A DNA stretch of 64,000 nt from positions 186,001 through 250,000 of the forward strand of contig NZ_VORZ01000003.1 of NCBI RefSeq assembly GCF_007997305.1, written 5' to 3'. A program made the translations under genes and the position numbers. Of this stretch, positions 55,947 through 64,000 are shown in pieces (the first letter of the stretch is position 1; each line of letters starts with the position of its first letter). Source of the DNA: Psychrobacter frigidicola. GTDB lineage: Bacteria; Pseudomonadota; Gammaproteobacteria; Pseudomonadales; Moraxellaceae. The notes beneath the pieces are model-generated. The model did not search any database. It had not been told where the DNA came from and saw only the letters and a program-made list of their open reading frames with translations.

Positions 55947-56592
55947 GTTGCCGAAGTTAAAAAAGACTAAGCCTGCGACCCTCTCTGCTGTTGACTATCA
56001 ACTTAACCTTACCCAGCACGGTTTGACCCGCGCGCAAGTGATCGCCACTGAGCGCAAGTTAGCCAAATTTGCTAATGCTATGGACTCAATAGTGCGTATT
56101 CCTTTTACCAAACAAGGGGTAGGTGCGGATGCAGCGTTATCAACGATACCCCTAGCGGGTGACTTGGCAGGATTGGTCTTGACTAGCTACGCTTTTATAT
56201 TAGGTCGGCGCTTGGGTGTGCCGATACAGAAGATGACCCCTGCGGTTAGACTGGCGCTCATTGATATGGTAGTAGGGATTGTTCCAGGAATTGGTACCTT
56301 GCTGGATATATTCATTCGACCCAGCCGTAAGACGCTGAGCATTGTCCATAAACATATACAGGATGAATATGGCATCACAGAAACCACCCATATGGACCGC
56401 CCATTTTTACATCAACAACTAGAAGACAAACAGCAACACAGCCGTTTTTGGCGCCATCCCATCGCTGCTTGGGTTTATCTACATATTCCTGATGTATTGG
56501 GCATTATTGTAATTGGTCTGCTAATTTGGGGCTTGTGGACAGCCATTGGCTGGTTAAGTAATATTTTTGGCAATATGACCGGCTTTGGTTAA
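55939..56592 (+). CDS. DUF4112 family membrane protein
   Basis: 217 residues. The signature [14 protein letters not shown] [37 protein letters not shown] and [22 protein letters not shown] defines DUF4112; function unknown. Two or three membrane segments. It starts inside the ubiA end (8-bp overlap), so the two are translationally linked. Confidence 0.85.
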   Translation: MGKLPKLKKTKPATLSAVDYQLNLTQHGLTRAQVIATERKLAKFANAMDSIVRIPFTKQGVGADAALSTIPLAGDLAGLVLTSYAFILGRRLGVPIQKMTPAVRLALIDMVVGIVPGIGTLLDIFIRPSRKTLSIVHKHIQDEYGITETTHMDRPFLHQQLEDKQQHSRFWRHPIAAWVYLHIPDVLGIIVIGLLIWGLWTAIGWLSNIFGNMTGFG

Positions 56593-56692
56593 AGGCCGCT
56601 ACTCAGTTTTTGTCTGCATCGTTTGTTGATGGCTTCCATTTTAATACCCTTAGCTTTTTAGATGCTCTTTTAAGTACTAGGTAGTCAATCTT

Positions 56693-57217
56693 ATGCAACG
56701 TTTAAAAATCGTTTTTAGCGGGCCGATAGGCGCAGGTAAGACCCAAGCTATAGCCAGTTTATCTGATATTCCAGTCGTGTCGACTGAAGCACAAAATACC
56801 GATTTGGCTGCGCATACCAAAGCGCTTACTACAGTCGGGATGGATTATGGTGAGCTGACTTTAGAGGGTGGAACAGGTATTGGTCTGTATGGTACACCAG
56901 GGCAAGAGCGCTTCAATTTTATCTGGCCAATATTATCGCAAGGGGCGCTAGGAGTGATTATTCTCATAGATCATTCTGCTGCTGACCCGGTACAAGATAT
57001 GGCGCGTTATTTGGCAAATTTTGATAAAATATATCAAGGACACATTATTATTGGTGTCAGTCAAATTGATAAAAAACCAGAACGTCCTTTTGAGATTTAT
57101 CGTGATTGGCTGCGTGAAAACTCGCGTAATTTACCGATTTTCCCAGTAGATATGCGTAAAAGAGACGATGTGTTATTGCTGGTTGAAACTATCATTACTA
57201 AACTTGAGCAAGAATAA
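56693..57217 (+). CDS. Small Ras-like GTPase (COG2229 / MglA-like)
   Basis: 174 residues. P-loop GPIGAGKT at 10-17, switch-I Thr in ALTTVGMDYGE, switch II as GTPGQERF (67-74), and a variant guanine motif VSQID (122-126) in place of NKxD. This is the pattern of the COG2229 'predicted GTPase' group related to MglA. A roadblock-domain gene follows 150 bp downstream, the usual partner, so the pair likely forms a GTPase/regulator switch. Target unknown; twitching motility or surface behaviour would be analogous. Confidence 0.82.
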   Translation: MQRLKIVFSGPIGAGKTQAIASLSDIPVVSTEAQNTDLAAHTKALTTVGMDYGELTLEGGTGIGLYGTPGQERFNFIWPILSQGALGVIILIDHSAADPVQDMARYLANFDKIYQGHIIIGVSQIDKKPERPFEIYRDWLRENSRNLPIFPVDMRKRDDVLLLVETIITKLEQE

Positions 57218-57366
57218 ATATTAATAATTGTATATTTAAATACAAAGTAAAAAAGCCGTTGTAACCTCAAACCTATATAAGCAATCCCTTTAAAGAATAA
57301 TCGACAAACCTACCAAATAAAAGCTAAGCAGATCAATCAAAACCTAAAAATAACGGACAATATACA

Positions 57367-57807
57367 ATGAACGATAAGCTGTTTCAGATGGAATCAAATC
57401 GCCTAAAACCTTCTGAGCAATATTTAGTAGCCGCAAAAGAGGTGCTGCACGAATTAGTACACGCGACCAGCGGTATTGATGGCGTACTGCTGGCTTCAAC
57501 TGACGGTTTTGAAGTCAGCTCTATCTTTCAAAAGGATTATGACGGCGGTAAGTTATCTGCTGTCGGTAGCTCTATTTTAGCCTTAGTACAAGCATTGACT
57601 AGTGAGGCGCAGCTGACCGGTTGTCGCTCAGTGATTTTGGATGCCCAAGACGGCAAAATCATGATTAGTGCCGTACCTAACCAACACCAGCCAATGATAG
57701 TCATTATAGTGACCAAGCAGCAAGTATTGCTTGGACAAATCATGCATGGCATGAATAAAGCGATTAACCATTTAACCGAGCTTGACCAGCAGTACAATAA
57801 TAAATAG
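57367..57807 (+). CDS. Roadblock/LC7 domain protein (MglB-like partner)
   Basis: 146 residues. After a ~20-residue leader, a single roadblock/LC7 fold: IDGVLLASTDGFEVSSI, LSAVGSSILALVQALTSEAQ, then RSVILDAQDGKIMISAVP. Such proteins act as GAPs or scaffolds for MglA-like GTPases. Position directly after the GTPase supports this role. Confidence 0.85.
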   Translation: MNDKLFQMESNRLKPSEQYLVAAKEVLHELVHATSGIDGVLLASTDGFEVSSIFQKDYDGGKLSAVGSSILALVQALTSEAQLTGCRSVILDAQDGKIMISAVPNQHQPMIVIIVTKQQVLLGQIMHGMNKAINHLTELDQQYNNK

Positions 57808-57850
57808 CATTATAGATTAAGCGCCTACTGATTTTTAAACGTAGTCTCGA

Positions 57851-59533
57851 TCAATTTTTAAATGCAGCGATAGCCAGTAGCCGTGCGGCTTTATGATCGA
57901 CCCTGGGTACTGGATAATCGATAAGATTAAACAAACTGCCAGTAGTTAGTGCAGCTCGTAGTTTATCCTCTGCATGCAAGATATTAGCGGGCAGTTCTTG
58001 CAACTCAGGTAGCCAAGTTTTAATAAATTCAGCATCAGGGTCGTGACTTTTGGCTTGGCTAAAAGGATTCATAATACGGAAGTAGGGCGCTGCATCGGTA
58101 CCCGTTGAGGCGCTCCACTGCCAGCCGCCATTGTTAGAGGCAAAGTCCCCATCTATTAGCTGCTGCATAAAATAACGCTCACCCCAGCGCCAATCAATCA
58201 GCAAATCTTTAGTCAAGAACATCGCCGTGACCATCCGCAGACGATTATGCATAAAGCCCGTTGCATTAAGACAGCGCATCGCGGCATCTACTAGCGGCAC
58301 ACCAGTTTGTCCGACACACCAAGCGTCAAAATCGTCCTGATTATATGACCAGTTGATACTCTTATCCATATCATCTTTATAAGCCTGATGGCGAATCAGT
58401 GCTGGCTTATCCGCCAATACATGCCGATAAAAATCTCGCCATGCCAGCTCACTTATCCAGCGATTAATGTCTTTATTATCACTATTATCTTGCAAGGCTT
58501 TAGTGGCTTGGATATAACAATGGCGCGCGCTGATAGTACCAATAGTAAGGTAAGCGGACAGCTGGCTGGTAGCATGTAAGCTAGGTACGTCGCGGCTCAC
58601 ATTATAATTATTAATGCCATCAGCGATAAATTGGTCTAAGCGATGACAGGCCGCAACCTCACCAGCAGGGTAGGCCGCGCGAGCATGAGACAGCTGCGTA
58701 GTACTTTCATTACTGCCTACTATTCCAGCGTCTTGTAAGCACAGTTGGTAATCTTTGACTACTTTTTCGCCCAATGTCTTTATAGTTTCAGCACTACTTG
58801 CACTGGCCGTTATTTGAGTCAGCTCTAGTAAGCCATTACTATCTTGAGTGTTTTGGTTTGAGTTTTTGTTGTCCTTAACCGCTTGTGCTTGATAAGACTC
58901 AATGAGACCAATATCCAAAGTGTGCCGCCATTTTTTATAAAATGGGGTAAATACTTGGTACATGCTGTCATCATTGGTCGTGATACTTTGGGGCGGTAAA
59001 ATACATTGGTCATGGAAACGTAGAAATTCAATATTATGCTGTGCTAGCCGTTTAATTAACTGCTCATCACGCACAATCTCATGGCCTTCATATTCGTGAT
59101 TTGCCATTACTTGAGTTATATTTTGCGCTGCATAAGTCTCGATGATTAAATCATTACAATCTTTAAAATTTTCACAGACATAAACGGTCAAAGGAATATT
59201 CAATTGTTTCGTTAAGCTTTGCGCCAACTTTGGCAAGGTACGGGCAATGTGGTCAACTTGCGCTAATGACGTATCATGCGACTGCCATTGCTCAGGAGTG
59301 AAGAAGAATAGTGCTGATGCCTTTGCATTATCTGATTGAGCGCGCTCGCAAAGTGCGGTCAAGGCTGTATTGTCATGCAGACGCAAATCACGGCGGAACC
59401 ACATTAAATAATGTGGTTGGTTAGGATTAGTGTCAGTGGTCGCATTTTCCTCTCTATTCCTATCGCTATTCTTGTCACTGTCTCTAACGTTATCAGGGCT
59501 TGTATTGTCAGTTATTGGGGCAGGCGTGGTCAT
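57851..59533 (-). CDS. phrB: Deoxyribodipyrimidine photolyase (class I CPD)
   Basis: Light-driven repair of cyclobutane pyrimidine dimers. 560 residues, including a ~40-residue polar N-terminal extension before HYLMWFRRDLRLHDNTAL. The FAD-binding half shows the HNRLRMVTAMFLTKDLLIDW and GGWQWSASTGTDAAPYFRIM motifs, with the electron-transfer Trp residues in place. An insertion of ~40 residues rich in Asn/Ser lies between the antenna and FAD domains. Confidence 0.95.
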   Translation of the reverse strand: MTTPAPITDNTSPDNVRDSDKNSDRNREENATTDTNPNQPHYLMWFRRDLRLHDNTALTALCERAQSDNAKASALFFFTPEQWQSHDTSLAQVDHIARTLPKLAQSLTKQLNIPLTVYVCENFKDCNDLIIETYAAQNITQVMANHEYEGHEIVRDEQLIKRLAQHNIEFLRFHDQCILPPQSITTNDDSMYQVFTPFYKKWRHTLDIGLIESYQAQAVKDNKNSNQNTQDSNGLLELTQITASASSAETIKTLGEKVVKDYQLCLQDAGIVGSNESTTQLSHARAAYPAGEVAACHRLDQFIADGINNYNVSRDVPSLHATSQLSAYLTIGTISARHCYIQATKALQDNSDNKDINRWISELAWRDFYRHVLADKPALIRHQAYKDDMDKSINWSYNQDDFDAWCVGQTGVPLVDAAMRCLNATGFMHNRLRMVTAMFLTKDLLIDWRWGERYFMQQLIDGDFASNNGGWQWSASTGTDAAPYFRIMNPFSQAKSHDPDAEFIKTWLPELQELPANILHAEDKLRAALTTGSLFNLIDYPVPRVDHKAARLLAIAAFKN

Positions 59534-59712
59534 TCACGTATCCTTTTTTGAATCATAAACAAAACTATGAATAAAAGTATGCTAGGATAAGTTTTTGGAT
59601 GCAATTTATTTGGCATTCAATTAACAAATCCTAACCATTTCTTATGATTAATTATTCATTTTGATTCATAATCAAGGCTTGCCGATTGTTAAGGTCATAT
59701 TAAGGTTATACG

Positions 59713-60357
59713 ATGCACGTTAAGTTCTGTGGTTTTACTCAGCTTGCCGATATCCATACTGCTGTTGCTTTAGGTGCCGATGCGGTAGGCTTAGTGTTTT
59801 ATCCACCAAGTCCGCGTGCCGTAACCCCAGTACAGGCGCAAGCTTTGAGTGCGGCGTTACCTGCTTTTGTGAGCGTAGTCGCTTTGGTGGTTAATATGCC
59901 ACAAGAAGAATTAGTTGAGCTGGCAGATACAGTAACCTTTGATATCATACAATTCCACGGTGACGAAAACCCTGAACAGTGTCAGCGATTGGCGGCGGCT
60001 GTTAATAAACGCTGGATAAAAGCTTTGCGTATTGATACCGAGCAAGACACGCTTGCTAGTGTAAGCGCTCAAATCAGAGAATTTGCAGCAGTTGGCGCGA
60101 GCAGTATTTTACTTGATGCTTATCATCAGCAGAAATATGGTGGTACTGGTGCGCGCTTTGATTGGAGTCTTATTCCAAAGGGTAGCGCACTACCGATTAT
60201 TTTAGCCGGTGGCTTGGATGCGCAAAATGTTGCCGCTACTCGTGACTTGCCTATTTATGGGGTTGATGTCAGCGGTGGTATCGAAATCGATAAAGGTAAA
60301 AAAGACCCCGCTGAAATGCGCGCCTTTATGAAAGCCGTTAAGCGTGACCGATGGTAA
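59713..60357 (+). CDS. trpF: Phosphoribosylanthranilate isomerase
   Basis: 214-residue TIM barrel of tryptophan synthesis. The start HVKFCGFTQLADIHTAVALG holds the catalytic Cys, then VGLVFYPPSPRAV, IQFHGDE and ILAGGLDAQNV, YGVDVSGGIE. It heads a trpF-trpB-trpA series separated by 150-180 bp gaps, as in Pseudomonas-like genomes. Confidence 0.97.
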   Translation: MHVKFCGFTQLADIHTAVALGADAVGLVFYPPSPRAVTPVQAQALSAALPAFVSVVALVVNMPQEELVELADTVTFDIIQFHGDENPEQCQRLAAAVNKRWIKALRIDTEQDTLASVSAQIREFAAVGASSILLDAYHQQKYGGTGARFDWSLIPKGSALPIILAGGLDAQNVAATRDLPIYGVDVSGGIEIDKGKKDPAEMRAFMKAVKRDRW

Positions 60358-60533
60358 AACGATACGGGCGTTGACGTCAGCTAAGCCTGTTCGTAGTAGC
60401 GTGCTCTTCTGCTAACTATTTATCCTTACCTGTTTGTCATTCCGAACTCCTTTATTAAATCGATATTCTTTTATACCTTGTTTTACACTTGTCTCAAAAT
60501 CATTTATAAACACCACTTATTGTAGGAATTATC

Positions 60534-61820
60534 ATGAGTCATGTCGACAGTAATACTGCAACTGATGCTTCATCTGCTACTGCTCAATCTGTGAATACTT
60601 TTACCAATCCAAAAGACGTACAGGACTTTAACCAGTATCCTGATGCCCGCGGCCATTTTGGTGTGCACGGTGGCCGTTTTGTCTCCGAAACTTTGATGGC
60701 CGCGCTAGAAGAGCTAGAGGCGTTATATACCAAAGTTAAAGCGGATCCGGCATTTTGGGAAGAGTATCACACTGATTTGGTCAATTATGTTGGACGTCCA
60801 ACGCCGCTTTATCATGCCAAGCGTTTGAGTGATGAGATTGGCGGGGCGCAGATTTATTTTAAGCGTGAAGACTTAAACCATACCGGTGCTCATAAGGTAA
60901 ATAATACTATCGGTCAGGCGTTATTGGCCAAAATGTGCGGCAAAAAACGCATTATTGCTGAAACGGGTGCTGGGCAACATGGCGTTGCGACGGCCACTAT
61001 TGCGGCGCGGTTGGGACTTGAGTGTATTATTTATATGGGTGCCGATGATGTCGAGCGCCAAAAGATGAACGTCTATCGTATGCGTCTGTTAGGTGCGACT
61101 GTTGTGCCGGTGACTTCTGGTTCACGCACACTCAAAGACGCGATGAATGAGGCGATGCGCGATTGGGTGACTAATGTAGACAGCACTTATTATATTATTG
61201 GTACGGTAGCAGGCCCGCATCCTTATCCGCTGTTGGTACGCGATTTTCAGGCAATTATTGGTAAAGAAACCCGTATTCAGCATTTAGAAAGAACTGGTAA
61301 ATTACCCGATGCCTTGGTTGCTTGTGTTGGCGGTGGCTCCAACGCGATTGGTCTATTCTTTGACTTCCTAAATGACACGAGCGTGAAAATGTATGGTGTC
61401 GAAGCGACTGGTGATGGTATCGAAACCGGTCGTCATTCAGCGCCACTTGCTGCCGGACGTATTGGTGTGCTACATGGCAACCGTACGTACCTCATGGCAG
61501 ATGATGACGGTCAGATTCAAGAAACGCACTCAATTTCAGCAGGTCTTGATTATCCCGGTGTTGGCCCTGAACACAGCTTCTTAAAAGATATGAAGCGGGT
61601 TGAATATGTTGGCTGTACGGATAAAGAGGCGTTAGAGGGCTTCCATGAGTCAACGCGTAAAGAAGGTATCATTCCTGCGCTTGAAACGGCTCATGCGGTT
61701 GCGTATGCGCTCAAGCTTGCGAAGACTATGACTCCTGACCAAACCATCGTTGTAAATATGTCTGGTCGCGGCGACAAAGATTTGCATTCTGTTATGAAAG
61801 CGGAAGGTCTTGAGTTTTAG
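60534..61820 (+). CDS. trpB: Tryptophan synthase beta chain
   Basis: PLP enzyme joining indole and serine. 428 residues with a ~30-residue polar leader. The PLP Lys is Lys121 in [10 protein letters not shown]; the phosphate-binding loop is GGGSNAIG. Shares the transcript direction with trpF and trpA. Confidence 0.98.
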   Translation: MSHVDSNTATDASSATAQSVNTFTNPKDVQDFNQYPDARGHFGVHGGRFVSETLMAALEELEALYTKVKADPAFWEEYHTDLVNYVGRPTPLYHAKRLSDEIGGAQIYFKREDLNHTGAHKVNNTIGQALLAKMCGKKRIIAETGAGQHGVATATIAARLGLECIIYMGADDVERQKMNVYRMRLLGATVVPVTSGSRTLKDAMNEAMRDWVTNVDSTYYIIGTVAGPHPYPLLVRDFQAIIGKETRIQHLERTGKLPDALVACVGGGSNAIGLFFDFLNDTSVKMYGVEATGDGIETGRHSAPLAAGRIGVLHGNRTYLMADDDGQIQETHSISAGLDYPGVGPEHSFLKDMKRVEYVGCTDKEALEGFHESTRKEGIIPALETAHAVAYALKLAKTMTPDQTIVVNMSGRGDKDLHSVMKAEGLEF

Positions 61821-61968
61821 AGTTATATAGATTTTTAACGATCTTAAATAGGGTAATTGCATAACTAGTAATTGCTCTTTTAATTACTACCAGTCCTCAT
61901 ATGAACTATTAACAGCTGTTTAAAGTAGGCTGCTTTTGCGAAATATTTAAAAATAATAAGAGACCACT

Positions 61969-62793
61969 ATGACCCGTATTGAAACCACTTTTGCAACTTT
62001 AAAATCACAAAATAAAAAAGCCCTCATTCCTTACGTGATGGCAGGCGACCCTAACCCTAGTAACTTTGTTGGCTTGCTACATGACTTAGTCAAGCACGGC
62101 GCAGATATGATTGAGGTTGGTTTGCCATTCTCAGACCCAATGGCTGATGGCCCAACGGTAGCATTAGCTGGAGAACGTGCTTTAGCAGCGGGTACTAGTA
62201 CGCGTGACGCGCTAAAAATGGTTGAAGAATTCCGCACTACAGACACCCAAACGCCAATTATTCTAATGGGTTATTTGAATCCTGTTGAAATTATAGGCTA
62301 TGACAAGTTCGTCGCACTGTGTGAGCAGTCCGGAGTTGATGGCCTATTGATGGTTGATTTGCCACCAGCGGAAGCGGGAAGTTTTACCCAGCATTTAACC
62401 GATCATGCAATGAATGAGATTTTCTTATTATCGCCAACCACGTTAGCGGAACGCCGTCAGCAAGTATTGACCCATTGTGGGGGTTATATTTATTACGTAT
62501 CGCTTAAAGGCGTGACTGGCTCAGCGACACTAGATACTGATGATGTAGCGACACACGTAAAAGCGATTAAAGCGGAAACTGATTTGCCAGTATGCGTGGG
62601 CTTTGGTATTCGTGATGGGGCATCGGCGAAAGCGATTGGCATGCATGCAGACGGTATCATTGTCGGTAGCGCTTTGGTAGAGCATTTTGCTGATATAGAT
62701 GCGAATGATGATGAGGCTATTGGTATTGCTCAGCAAAAAATCATGGCAAAAATGGATGAGTTACGTGAGGCTTTAGATAGCCTAAGCGCGTAG
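61969..62793 (+). CDS. trpA: Tryptophan synthase alpha chain
   Basis: Cleaves indole-3-glycerol phosphate to feed TrpB. 274 residues. Catalytic Glu in MIEVGLPFSDPMADGPT and Asp in GLLMVDLPPAEA; VGFGIRDGASAKAI binds phosphate. It is 150 bp after trpB. Confidence 0.98.
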   Translation: MTRIETTFATLKSQNKKALIPYVMAGDPNPSNFVGLLHDLVKHGADMIEVGLPFSDPMADGPTVALAGERALAAGTSTRDALKMVEEFRTTDTQTPIILMGYLNPVEIIGYDKFVALCEQSGVDGLLMVDLPPAEAGSFTQHLTDHAMNEIFLLSPTTLAERRQQVLTHCGGYIYYVSLKGVTGSATLDTDDVATHVKAIKAETDLPVCVGFGIRDGASAKAIGMHADGIIVGSALVEHFADIDANDDEAIGIAQQKIMAKMDELREALDSLSA

Positions 62794-63045
62794 CATTATC
62801 ACATTTATAATCATAGTGGCTTTATGCTAAGAATGGCAGATTCACCAATAACTACAAAGATGTTGAATGACTTTGCTAATTTTAGTTTACGTGTGTAAAC
62901 TAATATGACATAAATATAGTGATAAACTACGCGCAAGCGTGCCTCATAACTGCTCATGTTATGACTAATTTTGATTTTCAAACTAACTCTAAGCGACAAG
63001 CGAATGAGCGAGCTTGCCAATAAGCCTTTGATAATGGCGAATAAT

Positions 63046-63987
63046 ATGACTGATACCATAAAAAAACCTGATACTCAAAACGATAGCGCGATTAACTCTG
63101 CTGAAAGTAACACACCGGCGAGTACGTCATGGTTTACCCGCTCGGTACCGGGCGTCAAGCAGCAGTTAACGGCACCATTGACAGCGGTCGAGACTGAACC
63201 ATCAACTGAGTGCACCAGCTGTCATTCGATGATTACAAATACGGCGCTGATTTTTAACTGCTATGTCTGTCCGCATTGCGATCATCATTTGCCGATGTCT
63301 GCCCGCGAGCGTCTGCAATGGTTCTTAGATCAAGTCGATGGCGAACTTGGACAAGAGTTTGTTGCCAAAGATCCGCTAGGATTCGTGGATAGTAAGCCGT
63401 ATCCGCAGCGTATGACTGAAGCACAAACCAAAACGGGCGAGACCGAAGCACTGATTGTTCTATATGGCAAATTGCGTAATTTGGATGTGGTTGCTTGTGC
63501 CTTTGACTTCCGCTTTATGGGTGGTTCGATGGGTTCGGTGGTTGGTGACCGTTTTGTACAAGCCGCTGAAAAGGCATTGGCAGAGCGTAAACCATTAGTC
63601 TGCTTTGCAGCATCGGGTGGCGCACGCATGCAAGAAGGCTTACTCTCATTAATGCAGATGGCGCGTACCGCTGCTGCCATTGAGCGTTTGCGAATAGCTG
63701 GCGTGCCTTACATTGTTGTATTAACCAACCCCGTTTATGGTGGTGTGACGGCATCCCTAGCTATGTTGGGTGATATTCATTTAGCAGAACCAAAAGCGAT
63801 GATTGGCTTTGCCGGTAAGCGCGTTATTGAACAAACGGTGCGTGAAACCCTAGAAGAACCCTTCCAGCGTGCTGAGTTTTTATTAGAGCATGGTGTGGTT
63901 GATGAGGTCGTCCATCGTCATCAATTGATTGATACCATTTATCGTTTATTAGCAAAATTATGCAGCCAACCGAACGTTGATGCTTAG
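63046..63987 (+). CDS. accD: Acetyl-CoA carboxylase carboxyltransferase beta subunit
   Basis: With AccA forms the carboxyltransferase making malonyl-CoA. The four-Cys zinc finger (CTSCHSM to CPHCDHHL) and the crotonase-fold core (FMGGSMGSVVGDRF, SGGARMQEG, GGVTASLAMLGD) are complete. Starts are ambiguous (TTG 62971, ATG 63004, 63034, 63046); 63046 gives 313 residues, nearest the family length. accD after the trp genes is the Pseudomonas-type order, where folC often follows beyond the window. Confidence 0.95.
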   Translation: MTDTIKKPDTQNDSAINSAESNTPASTSWFTRSVPGVKQQLTAPLTAVETEPSTECTSCHSMITNTALIFNCYVCPHCDHHLPMSARERLQWFLDQVDGELGQEFVAKDPLGFVDSKPYPQRMTEAQTKTGETEALIVLYGKLRNLDVVACAFDFRFMGGSMGSVVGDRFVQAAEKALAERKPLVCFAASGGARMQEGLLSLMQMARTAAAIERLRIAGVPYIVVLTNPVYGGVTASLAMLGDIHLAEPKAMIGFAGKRVIEQTVRETLEEPFQRAEFLLEHGVVDEVVHRHQLIDTIYRLLAKLCSQPNVDA

Positions 63988-64000
63988 CTTTTTATTTTTT

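Noticed and set aside
1..64000. Mobile elements, CRISPR arrays, tRNA or rRNA genes
   Set aside because: I looked for transposase motifs, regularly spaced repeats and tRNA T-loop patterns by eye and found none that hold up.

Overview
The window reads as a chromosomal core region of a gammaproteobacterium of the family Moraxellaceae, most likely Psychrobacter. The grounds are the AT-leaning base composition, the protein sequences themselves, the ftsZ-lpxC-dciA order, a recA-recX pair, a SpoT whose synthetase half has decayed (as known in Acinetobacter), and the gmk-rpoZ / spoT-ridA-priA order. This is inference from recognised families, not a database match. I see no rRNA, tRNA, insertion sequence, prophage or CRISPR array.

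Layout. 1-4.6 kb: the 3' end of ftsZ, lpxC, dciA, a secreted CHAP-domain protein, a DOMON-like protein and yhbY. 5-10.9 kb: rlmE, ftsH, folP, sdhE with a ygfX-like gene, and a YidB-like protein. 11-14.8 kb: a DASS-type anion transporter facing recX-recA. 14.8-15.8 kb: a 1-kb gene-free stretch with an AT-rich block and clustered DnaA boxes. 15.8-25.5 kb: trmB, a DUF2628-type membrane protein, a KefB/C-type antiporter, an unknown gene, what look like two tiny membrane genes each broken by one amber codon, a CDF metal exporter, priA and ridA. 25.6-33.7 kb: spoT, rpoZ, gmk, ispH, a thioesterase-fold protein and htpG, the last behind a sigma-32-like promoter embedded in an inverted repeat. 33.9-39.9 kb: a membrane-anchored C13 (caspase/legumain-like) peptidase, S-formylglutathione hydrolase, a TIGR03643-type protein, rpe, three small unknown genes, rpmG and rpmB. 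40.3-42.4 kb: a large Ig-like lipoprotein. 42.6-48.6 kb: a complete urease operon on the minus strand, read ureD-ureA-ureB-ureC-ureE-ureF-ureG-hupE. 49-57.8 kb: ypjD, ffh, tsaB, uppP, rsmJ, a small membrane protein, ubiA, a DUF4112 protein, and a small GTPase followed by a roadblock protein. 57.9-64 kb: phrB, trpF, trpB, trpA and accD.

Most of the window is housekeeping: envelope precursor synthesis (lpxC, uppP, ispH), replication and repair (dciA, recA, recX, priA, phrB), translation and rRNA maturation (yhbY, rlmE, rsmJ, tsaB, ffh, rpmB, rpmG), the stringent response (spoT, with rpoZ nearby), proteostasis (ftsH, htpG), and tryptophan and fatty-acid precursors. The accessory functions are urea use, metal and potassium transport, and surface or secreted proteins.

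The points most worth following up are the hydrolase-only SpoT, the paired amber-interrupted micro-ORFs at 20961-21307, the DnaA-box cluster away from any dnaA gene, the htpG promoter/inverted-repeat overlap, the C13 peptidase and the GTPase-roadblock pair. I did not find a clearly new multi-gene system.
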